Shown here: positions 7,133-13,217 of the stretch, in pieces | Layout of the letters: each line of letters opens with the position of its first letter | Numbering within the stretch: position 1 is the first letter of the stretch | Assembly: GCA_024636395.1 (NCBI GenBank) | Contig: JAGXHD010000223.1 | Span: 1-13,217, forward strand | Source of the DNA: Sulfitobacter sp. | GTDB lineage: Bacteria; Pseudomonadota; Alphaproteobacteria; Rhodobacterales; Rhodobacteraceae | Direction of reading: 5' to 3' | DNA: 13,217 nucleotides | Notes under the pieces: model-generated | The model's input: the letters and a program-made list of their open reading frames with translations, nothing else | Databases searched by the model: none | Told to the model about the DNA's origin: nothing | Program-made: the position numbers and the translations under genes

Positions 7133-7299
7133 AATTTTATCGGATCACATGCAGCCCCCCGGAGCGGATCTCGCGATAGAAGCATACCGGACAGAAATTG
7201 CAAGCCCGCTGTGATGCCCGTTGCGATGAAAATAGCGGCGAGGGTGCAGGTGTGATCGCTTTTCGGGCATCGTAGTGCCCAAGCAGGGTCCAGATGCGT

Positions 7300-7328
7300 T
7301 TGACGCGCCTTCGGCTTGCGCATAGCGT
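7300..7328 (+). promoter_or_regulatory. Candidate sigma-70 promoter for the ATPase-hydrolase operon
   Basis: TTGACG (7300-7305) matches the -35 consensus at 5 of 6 positions. After a 17-base spacer, TAGCGT (7323-7328) keeps the three most conserved -10 positions (T1, A2, T6). The predicted start of transcription is near 7335, giving a leader of about 40 bases before the ATG at 7376. The -10 is weak, so this is a prediction only. Confidence 0.4.
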
Positions 7329-7363
7329 GAAGCAGATGCGGCGGACTGAGGCGCCGATTTCCC

Positions 7364-7370
7364 GGAAGGA
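7364..7370 (+). promoter_or_regulatory. Ribosome binding site of the double ATPase gene
   Basis: GGAAGGA ends 5 bases before the ATG at 7376. This is the strongest Shine-Dalgarno in the rightward operon and fixes the start of the ATPase. Confidence 0.7.
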
Positions 7371-7375
7371 CTACA

Positions 7376-9208
7376 ATGCTCGACCACTCTGACAAAGCCC
7401 CGATTGCTCGGATCGAGGGCCTGCGTGTTGAATTCCAGACCAAGGATGGTCCTGTCGTCGGGGTCGAAAATGTCTCGTTCGATATCAAACCAGGCGAGAC
7501 CGTTTGCGTGGTGGGGGAATCGGGGTCGGGAAAATCGGTCTCGTCGCTCTCGCTGATGCGGCTGGTTGAATTCGGCGGCGGCGCGATTGCGGGCGGGAAG
7601 CTCATGTTCAATCGCGGCACGGGTGGCGAAATCGATCTGGTCACCACAGATCAGGAGGACATGCGCGGCATCCGCGGCAACGAGATCGGAATGATTTTTC
7701 AGGAACCGATGACCGCGCTCAACCCGGTGTTTACCGTGGGCAAGCAACTGACCGAGGGGCTGCGGCTGCACAAGAACATGACAAAGGTGCAGGCGGAGGC
7801 GCGGGCGCTGGAACTGATGACGCAGGTGCGGATCCCAGAGCCCAAAAAGCGGCTGACGCAATACCCGCACGAGCTGTCGGGTGGCATGCGCCAGCGGGTC
7901 GTGATCGCGATGGCGCTGGCCTGCGAGCCGCGCCTGCTGATCGCGGATGAGCCGACGACCGCGCTTGATGTCACCATTCAGGCGGAAATTCTGGCGCTGA
8001 TGGATCGGCTCAAGCGCGAGACGGGCACGGCCGTGATGTTCATCACGCATGACATGGCCGTGGTGGCGCAGATGGCGGACCGTGTGGTTGTCATGTTCCG
8101 CGGTAACAAGGTCGAGGAAGGCACCGTGGAGGAGATCTTCGAGAATCCACAGCACCCCTATACCAAGGCGCTGCTCGCCGCCGTGCCCAAGCTGGGAGAG
8201 ATGACGGGCAAGGATTATCCCGAGCCCATGAAGCTGCTGGGCAGCGAGGACAAACCCATCGTGCCCATCAAAGGCACGAACGAGGTGCTCCTGACCGTCA
8301 ACAACCTGACGACGCGTTTTCCTGTCACGGGCGGGCTGCTGCGCCGGGTGGTGGCCAATGTGCACGCGGTCGAGGATCTGAGCTTTACCATCAATAAGGG
8401 GCAAACGCTGAGCCTAGTGGGCGAGAGCGGCTGCGGGAAATCCACGGCGGGCCGTTCGATTCTGCGGCTGGTGAACCCCCAATCGGGCGAGGTCAATCTG
8501 GGCGGCAAGGATATCATGTCGCTCAACCCGCACGATCTGCGCCTCGCACGTCTCGACATGCAGATGATTTTTCAGGATCCCTTCGCTTCGCTCAACCCGC
8601 AGATGGGGCTGGCGGATCAGGTGGCCGAGCCCATTCACAACTACGATACGCTCAAGGGTGCTGCGGTGATGGAGCGTGTTGCGATGCTGTTCGACCGGGT
8701 CGAGCTGCCGCGCAGTTTCATGCGCCGCTTTCCGCATGAGCTGTCGGGAGGGCAGCGCCAGCGGGTCGCGATCGCGCGCGCGCTCGCTCTCAACCCCAAA
8801 CTCATCATCGCGGACGAAGCTGTGAGCGCGCTCGATGTGTCGGTGCAGGCGCAGGTGCTTAATCTGATGATGGAATTGCAAGCCGAGATGGAGCTGTCGT
8901 TCCTGTTTATCTCCCACGACATGGCCGTGGTGGAGCGGGTGAGCCATCATGTCGGTGTCATGTATCTGGGCCGCATCGTCGAGCTGGGGCCGCGCCGAGA
9001 AGTCTTCGAGAACCCGCAGCATCCCTATACCCAAGCCCTGATGAAAGCCGTGCCCATCGCCGACCCGCGCAAGCGGATGGCTGAGAAGGATCTGAATTTC
9101 AAACCGATCCCATCGCCGATCCACCCTGCCAGCTACAGCCCCGAGCCGAGCGTTTACCGTGATCTGGGCAAGGGTCATAAAGTACTTATAACCGACAGCG
9201 GCTACTGA
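7376..9208 (+). CDS. Single-chain double ATPase of a peptide-type ABC transporter (DppD-DppF fusion)
   Basis: A 610-residue cytoplasmic protein with two complete ABC ATPase domains. Domain 1: Walker A GESGSGKS (47-54), signature LSGGM (167-171), Walker B LLIADEP (187-193), switch His225. Domain 2: Walker A GESGCGKS (349-356), signature LSGGQ (456-460), Walker B LIIADEA (476-482), switch His514. Each half ends in the NPQHPYT element (257-263 and 547-553) typical of the oligopeptide/dipeptide subfamily, so this one chain replaces DppD plus DppF. The Cys-rich C-terminal motif seen in many DppD/DppF proteins is absent from both halves. It should power the divergently encoded permeases. The start at 7376 has a strong GGAAGGA. 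It heads the rightward operon, with the ArgE-like gene starting 13 bases after its stop. Fused ATPases of this kind are common in alphaproteobacteria. Confidence 0.95.
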   Translation: MLDHSDKAPIARIEGLRVEFQTKDGPVVGVENVSFDIKPGETVCVVGESGSGKSVSSLSLMRLVEFGGGAIAGGKLMFNRGTGGEIDLVTTDQEDMRGIRGNEIGMIFQEPMTALNPVFTVGKQLTEGLRLHKNMTKVQAEARALELMTQVRIPEPKKRLTQYPHELSGGMRQRVVIAMALACEPRLLIADEPTTALDVTIQAEILALMDRLKRETGTAVMFITHDMAVVAQMADRVVVMFRGNKVEEGTVEEIFENPQHPYTKALLAAVPKLGEMTGKDYPEPMKLLGSEDKPIVPIKGTNEVLLTVNNLTTRFPVTGGLLRRVVANVHAVEDLSFTINKGQTLSLVGESGCGKSTAGRSILRLVNPQSGEVNLGGKDIMSLNPHDLRLARLDMQMIFQDPFASLNPQMGLADQVAEPIHNYDTLKGAAVMERVAMLFDRVELPRSFMRRFPHELSGGQRQRVAIARALALNPKLIIADEAVSALDVSVQAQVLNLMMELQAEMELSFLFISHDMAVVERVSHHVGVMYLGRIVELGPRREVFENPQHPYTQALMKAVPIADPRKRMAEKDLNFKPIPSPIHPASYSPEPSVYRDLGKGHKVLITDSGY

Positions 9209-9221
9209 AAGATTTTATACC

Positions 9222-10385
9222 ATGACCGACCGACTTTCCCCGCTTGAGTTGATGACCAAGCTCGTCAGCTTTCCCACCGTCTCCCGCGATTCCAATATCC
9301 CGTTGATCGACTGGGTCGAAGAATACCTGAACAGCCACGGTATCGCGGCACATCGCTACGTCGATCCAGACCAGCCCAAGCACGCGCTTTTCGCCCACGT
9401 TGGGCCGGAAGTGGAGGGTGCAATCGTGCTGTCGGGGCATACCGATGTAGTCCCCGTTGACGGGCAGCCCTGGGACACTGACCCCTTCACCGTGACAGAG
9501 CGGGACGGCAAATATTACGGGCGCGGCACCTGCGATATGAAGGGCTTTGATGCGCTAGCCATCTGGGCGCTGGTCGAGGCGCACCATACGGGAATCAAGC
9601 GGCCCTTGCAGATCGCGCTCAGCTTCGACGAGGAGGTCGGATGCACCGGGGCGCCGCCGATGATCGCCGCGATGCAGGGCGTGGTGCCCAAAGGTGCTGC
9701 AGTAATCGTGGGCGAGCCGTCGAGCATGCAGGCGGTGACCGGACACAAGGGCGGCACAGGTTTCCATACCCATCTGGTGGGGTTCGAGGTTCATTCCTCA
9801 CTGCTGCACAAGGGGGTAAATGCGATCATGGCGGGCGCCAAGCTCATCGAGTGGGCCAACGAGCAGAACACCGCCAATATGGCTGCCAAACCGAGCGAGC
9901 TGGCCGCGATGTTCGAGCCGCCGTTTACCACAGTGCATGTGGGGACGATTTCGGGGGGCACTGCCCATAACATCACGGCCAAAGACTGTCGTTTCGTCAT
10001 GACCTTCCGTGTGGTGCCGGGCGAGGACAAAGAGCAATGGAAAGTCGATTACCTCGAAAAAGTACGCGAGGTCGAGGCGGCGATGCAATCGGTGGTGGCC
10101 GAGACCCGGATCGACATCTCGCCGATGTTCGACGTGCCTGCGCTCCAGCCGGAGGAAGACGGGGAGGCCGAAACGCTGGTGCGCCAGATCACGGGCGACA
10201 ACGCCAGCCATAAGGTGAGCTACGGCACGGAAGCCGGTCAGTTTCAGGAAGCCGGATATTCGGCGGTGATCTGCGGCCCCGGTGATATCGCGCAGGCACA
10301 CCAGCCCAACGAATTTATCGAAGTGGCGCAATTCAACGCGGGCCATGATTTCATGCGCAAGCTGGTGGAGCGGCTGTGTTTGTAG
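9222..10385 (+). CDS. argE: Acetylornithine deacetylase / ArgE-type M20 metallohydrolase
   Basis: A 387-residue cytoplasmic zinc hydrolase of peptidase family M20A, ArgE branch. The metal and catalytic residues are all visible: SGHTDVVP (His73, catalytic Asp75), GRGTCDMKG (bridging Asp105), DEEVGC (136-141, catalytic and metal Glu), GEPS (Glu165) and the C-terminal AHQPNE (His360). ArgE releases acetate from N2-acetylornithine. Here the gene is in a transporter-linked catabolic cluster rather than with arginine genes, so a broader N-acyl-amino-acid deacetylase role is equally plausible (inference). It starts 13 bases after the ATPase stop with no clear Shine-Dalgarno (AAAGATTTTATACC precedes the ATG), so it may rely on translational coupling. 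It is followed after 13 bases by the flavoprotein gene. Length is normal for the family. Family is certain; the exact substrate is not. Confidence 0.88.
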   Translation: MTDRLSPLELMTKLVSFPTVSRDSNIPLIDWVEEYLNSHGIAAHRYVDPDQPKHALFAHVGPEVEGAIVLSGHTDVVPVDGQPWDTDPFTVTERDGKYYGRGTCDMKGFDALAIWALVEAHHTGIKRPLQIALSFDEEVGCTGAPPMIAAMQGVVPKGAAVIVGEPSSMQAVTGHKGGTGFHTHLVGFEVHSSLLHKGVNAIMAGAKLIEWANEQNTANMAAKPSELAAMFEPPFTTVHVGTISGGTAHNITAKDCRFVMTFRVVPGEDKEQWKVDYLEKVREVEAAMQSVVAETRIDISPMFDVPALQPEEDGEAETLVRQITGDNASHKVSYGTEAGQFQEAGYSAVICGPGDIAQAHQPNEFIEVAQFNAGHDFMRKLVERLCL

Positions 10386-10398
10386 AGTGGACGCGCTG

Positions 10399-11742
10399 AT
10401 GGGCGCATTTCCGATCGGGCTACACCAGCCGCCGCGCTATACGGGCGCTTTGCCCGATGCCGTGGATCTGGTGGTCATCGGCGGCGGGGTTATCGGGATC
10501 TGCACGGCACTTTTTGCGGCGCGTGGGGGCTCGAAGGTGCTGGTGCTGGAGAAGGGCCGTGTGGCCGCGGAGCAATCGAGCCGCAACTGGGGCTGGATCC
10601 GACAGCAGGGCCGCGATGCCGCCGAGATGCCGATCATGTCAGAGGCGCAGCGCCTCTGGGAGAGCCTGTCGCGCGAGACCAACGAGCAGATCGGTCTGAC
10701 GCAGGCCGGGGTGACCTATTTTGCGCGCAGCGACAGCGCCCGGCAGGGCTATGAGGACTGGCTGCCCAATGCGGTGGCCAACGGGGTCAAGAGCCGGATC
10801 CTCACGCCCGCCGAGATTGCGGCGATGTATCCCGGCCTCACCGACACGCCGCCCTGCGCGCTGCATACGGCCAGCGATTACCGGGCGGAGCCTTGGGTCG
10901 CCGTTCCTGCACTGGCGGAAATCGCGGTGCGCGAGGGTGTTCAGATCATCGAGCACTGTGCTGTGCGCTGTCTGGATCTAATGGCCGGCAAGGTTGCTGG
11001 AGTGGTGACGGAAAAGGGCCGGGTTGCAGCACCGCGTGTAGTGTTGGCAGGGGGCGCATGGTCGGCGTTGTTTTTGCGCAATCACGGCGTGTCGCTGCCG
11101 CAACTTTCCGTGCGCAGTCAGGTGGCCGCGACGGAGCCGCTGGCCGATGTGGGGCAATCGGCGGGATCGGCCAAGCGGCTTTCGTTCCGGCGGCGCGCGG
11201 ATGGCGGCTACACGTTGGCGCCGCGCGGCAAGCCGGAGCTTTTCGTGGGGCCGGACGCCTTTCGCGCGCTGCCGAAGTTTCTGGCGCAACTGCGGCTCGA
11301 TCCTTTCGGCTGCATGCTGCGGCCAGCGGCCCCGAAGGGATTTCCCGATGCCTGGAGCACACGGCGCCGTTGGAGCGGTGACAGCCTCAGCCCCTTCGAG
11401 CGGATGCGGATCCTCGATCCAAAACCTGTGCCCGCCAGAATGGCCAAGCTCGCGCAGGATTTTGCCGCGATGTTCCCGAGCCTCGGGACCGTGAAGCTCA
11501 AGGCGACATGGGCGGGGATGATCGACACGATGCCCGATATCGTGCCCGTGGTGGACCATACGCCCATCGACGGGCTGATCGTGGGCACAGGGATGAGCGG
11601 GCACGGCTTCGGGATCGGCCCCGCGATGGGGCGCATCCTCGCGGATCTGGCTGCAGGGCGGCATGCTGGCCACGATATGACCCGCTTTCGCTTTGGCCGC
11701 TTTACTGACGGTACGCCGATGGTGCCGGGACCGGATGTTTAG
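10399..11742 (+). CDS. FAD-dependent oxidoreductase (DadA/glycine oxidase, DAO family)
   Basis: A 447-residue flavoprotein of the D-amino-acid oxidase/dehydrogenase superfamily. The N-terminal dinucleotide fold is VVIGGGVIG (25-33), ending in the ribose-binding Glu51 of VLEKGR, followed by the conserved SSRNWGWIRQQGRD (60-73). The C-terminal FAD-contacting segment GLIVGTGMSGHGFGIGPAMG lies at about 392-411. Relatives oxidise D-amino acids, glycine, sarcosine or similar amines to the keto acid and ammonia, passing electrons to oxygen or quinone. In this cluster it would act on an amino acid freed by the M20 hydrolases (inference). No signal peptide is visible. The ATG at 10399 was chosen because homologous proteins begin close to its PIGLHQPPRYTG segment; a GTG at 10387 would add four residues. 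The long open frame further upstream (from 10282) is only the overlap with the ArgE-like gene in another frame. Confidence 0.87.
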   Translation: MGAFPIGLHQPPRYTGALPDAVDLVVIGGGVIGICTALFAARGGSKVLVLEKGRVAAEQSSRNWGWIRQQGRDAAEMPIMSEAQRLWESLSRETNEQIGLTQAGVTYFARSDSARQGYEDWLPNAVANGVKSRILTPAEIAAMYPGLTDTPPCALHTASDYRAEPWVAVPALAEIAVREGVQIIEHCAVRCLDLMAGKVAGVVTEKGRVAAPRVVLAGGAWSALFLRNHGVSLPQLSVRSQVAATEPLADVGQSAGSAKRLSFRRRADGGYTLAPRGKPELFVGPDAFRALPKFLAQLRLDPFGCMLRPAAPKGFPDAWSTRRRWSGDSLSPFERMRILDPKPVPARMAKLAQDFAAMFPSLGTVKLKATWAGMIDTMPDIVPVVDHTPIDGLIVGTGMSGHGFGIGPAMGRILADLAAGRHAGHDMTRFRFGRFTDGTPMVPGPDV

Positions 11743-11754
11743 GGAGCACAGACC

Positions 11755-12918
11755 ATGCCGATCAAGAACCGACTTGCCGATATGCACGCCGAGATCACGG
11801 GTTGGCGCCGCCATCTGCATGCGCATCCGGAGCTCGATTTCGACGTGTATGAGACGGCGAAGTTCGTGGAGGAAAAGCTGCGCAGCTTTGGCGTGACCGA
11901 CATCACGACGGGGGTCGGGCGTTCGGGGGTGGTGGCCGTGATCGAGGGGCGCGAACCCGGATCGGGCCGCGCGATCGGGCTGCGGGCGGATATGGACGCG
12001 TTGCCGATCGTAGAGGCGACCGGGCTTGACTACGCCTCTAAGGTCCACGGCAGGATGCACGCCTGCGGGCATGACGGGCACACCGCGATGCTGCTCGGGG
12101 CGGCGCAATATCTGGCGGAGACGCGCAATTTCAATGGTCGCGCCGTGCTGATATTCCAGCCCGCCGAAGAAGGTGGCGGCGGAGGGCTTGAGATGTGCCG
12201 CAACGGGATGATGGAGCGTTGGGGCATCGACGAGGTCTACGGGATGCACACCCATCCGGGCGAGGCCGTGGGCGGATTTCACATCCGGGTGGGCGCGCAA
12301 ATGGCCGCGGCGGACCAGTTCGACATCGTCATCACTGGTAAAGGCGGCCACGCCGCCGAACCGCACAAGGCGGTAGACCCTAATGTGGCGGCGGCGCATG
12401 TGATCGTGGCACTGCAATCCATCGCATCGCGTAGTGTCGATCCACTGGCGCAGGTGGTCGTCTCGGTCTGCATGCTGCGCTCGGACAGCGAGGCGCATAA
12501 CGTCATCCCGCAGCAGGTGACGATGAAGGGTACCGTGCGCAGCCTCGATGCGGATGTGCGTGATCTGGCGCAGCGGCGGCTGGAGGAGATCGTGGATCTG
12601 ACGGCCCGCGCGCAGGGCTGCACGGCCGAGACGATCTATGACCGCGGCTATCCGGTGACGATCAACAGCCCGGGACCCACCGCGCACGCCATCGCGGCCG
12701 CGCAGGCGGTGACCGCTGATGCGAACCCCAATACGGCGCCGATCATGGCAGCCGAGGACTTCTCGTACATGGCCGAAGAGCGCCCCGGCGCTTTCATCAT
12801 GCTGGGCAACGGATTTGGCCCCAACGTGCACCATGCGCAGTTCAATTTCGACGACGAGGCGATTCCGGCGGGGTGCTCGTATCTTGCCGAAGTGATCGAG
12901 CGGGGGATGCCGATCTAG
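11755..12918 (+). CDS. M20D aminoacylase/amidohydrolase (hippurate hydrolase-like)
   Basis: A 387-residue metal-dependent hydrolase of subfamily M20D (hippurate hydrolase, IAA-amino acid hydrolase, aminoacylase). The signature residues are present: WRRHLHAHPELDF (17-29), the metal ligands of ACGHDGHT (Cys104, His106), PAEEG (Glu138, Glu139), His165 of GMHTHP, and the C-terminal histidine pair 359-360. The dimerisation/lid domain lies roughly between residues 185 and 300 with the typical GKGGHAAEPHKAVDP. Relatives cleave N-acylated amino acids to the free amino acid and a carboxylic acid in the cytoplasm. The start at 11755 has AGGGAG overlapping the stop of the flavoprotein gene, 12 bases upstream, so the two are transcribed together. 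A second, related M20D gene begins 225 bases downstream. The acyl group and amino acid preferred cannot be told from the sequence. Confidence 0.92.
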   Translation: MPIKNRLADMHAEITGWRRHLHAHPELDFDVYETAKFVEEKLRSFGVTDITTGVGRSGVVAVIEGREPGSGRAIGLRADMDALPIVEATGLDYASKVHGRMHACGHDGHTAMLLGAAQYLAETRNFNGRAVLIFQPAEEGGGGGLEMCRNGMMERWGIDEVYGMHTHPGEAVGGFHIRVGAQMAAADQFDIVITGKGGHAAEPHKAVDPNVAAAHVIVALQSIASRSVDPLAQVVVSVCMLRSDSEAHNVIPQQVTMKGTVRSLDADVRDLAQRRLEEIVDLTARAQGCTAETIYDRGYPVTINSPGPTAHAIAAAQAVTADANPNTAPIMAAEDFSYMAEERPGAFIMLGNGFGPNVHHAQFNFDDEAIPAGCSYLAEVIERGMPI

Positions 12919-13143
12919 CGTCACGCAAATTTTTCGATTGTCGTAATCGGGGCAGTGATGGTGTCTGGTGCCTTGGGGATATCGCGCAGTTTTGAGCTGT
13001 CTGGGTCCTTGCGCAACGCTTGACTGACATTCGTACCGAAGGGACGGGGATCCGCTCGGGCGGGTACGTGCAGCGCTGGTATCCCTGGGCGGTGTCGGCT
13101 ACGTATCTGCCAACGTTACCTTCTGTCAGAGAAAGACTCTCCC
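12919..13143. other. Non-coding gap between two M20D genes
   Basis: 225 bases with no convincing ORF. It holds a small inverted repeat CGATT/AATCG (about 12936-12950) and the 8-base palindrome CAGCGCTG near 13070, but neither a clear terminator nor a promoter. The gap is much larger than the 12-13 base spacings upstream in the operon, so the next gene may have its own promoter or be reached by read-through. Confidence 0.5.
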
Positions 13144-13217
13144 ATGCCCGTCAAAAACCGGTTTGCCGAACTCCATGATACCATCACCGCCTGGCGACAC
13201 GATCTGCACGAGCACCC
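13144..13217 (+). CDS. Second M20D aminoacylase/amidohydrolase, N-terminal fragment
   Basis: The frame opens with ATG at 13144 and runs to the window edge (24 full codons). The peptide MPVKNRFAELHDTITAWRHD, continuing LHEH, closely resembles the first residues of the preceding M20D protein (14 of 24 identical, including the WR..LH.H core), so it is a tandem paralogue cut by the window. By family it should be another cytoplasmic N-acyl-amino-acid hydrolase. A weak purine-rich AGAGAAAG lies about 10 bases upstream. Only the N terminus is visible, so intactness is unknown. Confidence 0.8.
   Translation, partial: MPVKNRFAELHDTITAWRHDLHEH

Larger units (their letters stand above)
7016..7375. other. 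Divergent intergenic control region
   Basis: 360 non-coding bases between the leftward binding-protein gene and the rightward ATPase gene, so it must hold the promoters of both arms. It contains the inverted repeats at 7055-7073 and 7115-7132 and a sigma-70-like promoter near 7300-7328, annotated separately. It also has an imperfect far-spaced inverted pair, GATCACATGCA (7143-7153) and TGCAGGTGTGATC (7245-7257). No credible small ORF was seen. A promoter for the leftward arm could not be fixed; the AT-rich stretch around 7115-7140 is the best place to look. Confidence 0.7.

Noticed and set aside
7145..8404. A 419-codon minus-strand open frame opposite the ATPase gene, extending into the divergent region
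   Set aside because: The His/Arg/Gln-rich translation has no family features and mirrors the ABC ATPase coding frame; it is a codon-bias shadow.
10978..12924. A 648-codon open frame on the minus strand
   Set aside because: It is antisense to the flavoprotein and M20D genes. Its translation is His/Arg-rich without any recognisable domain, whereas the plus strand encodes complete enzymes with intact active sites.
12919..13143. Gene remnant or insertion element in the gap between the two M20D genes
   Set aside because: No frame in the 225 bases resembles any flanking protein, and no terminal inverted repeat or target-site duplication is visible.

Overview
The window reads as ordinary high-GC chromosomal DNA from an alphaproteobacterium, most likely a Rhodobacteraceae/Roseobacter-group member. 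The assignment is inferred from the tail of a proton-translocating transhydrogenase beta subunit followed by a DUF3422 protein, the Roseobacter-like protein sequences, and a peptide-type ABC transporter clustered with M20 hydrolases. I see no tRNA, rRNA, CRISPR array, insertion sequence or phage gene.

Layout. Positions 1-321 hold the 3' end of pntB, followed by a GC-rich terminator hairpin and a non-coding stretch with a 19-base inverted repeat. A DUF3422 membrane-anchored protein (566-1855, +) converges on, and overlaps by 65 bases, a YeeE/YedE (TsuA-like) sulfur-compound membrane transporter (1791-2876, -).

The rest of the window (about 3.1-13.2 kb) is a divergent peptide or N-acyl-amino-acid uptake and catabolism locus around a 360-base control region (7016-7375). 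Leftward runs binding protein (5291-7015), permease B (4119-5186), permease C (3125-4126), with a double GC-rich hairpin between the binding protein and the permeases and an 8-base overlap between the two permeases. Rightward runs a single-chain double ATPase (7376-9208), an ArgE-type M20 deacetylase (9222-10385), a DadA/glycine-oxidase-type flavoprotein (10399-11742), an M20D aminoacylase/amidohydrolase (11755-12918) and, after a 225-base gap, the start of a second, paralogous M20D amidohydrolase (13144 to the window edge).

How the genes work together (inference). The periplasmic binding protein captures a peptide-like or N-acylated amino acid ligand. The two permeases and the fused ATPase import it. 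The cytoplasmic M20 enzymes remove acyl or peptidyl groups, and the FAD enzyme oxidises a released amino acid (possibly a D-amino acid or glycine-like amine) to a keto acid plus ammonia. The physiological substrate cannot be read from the sequence. All genes are intact apart from the two cut by the window edges. No regulator gene for the locus lies in the window, although the divergent region contains a perfect 18-base inverted repeat that could be an operator.
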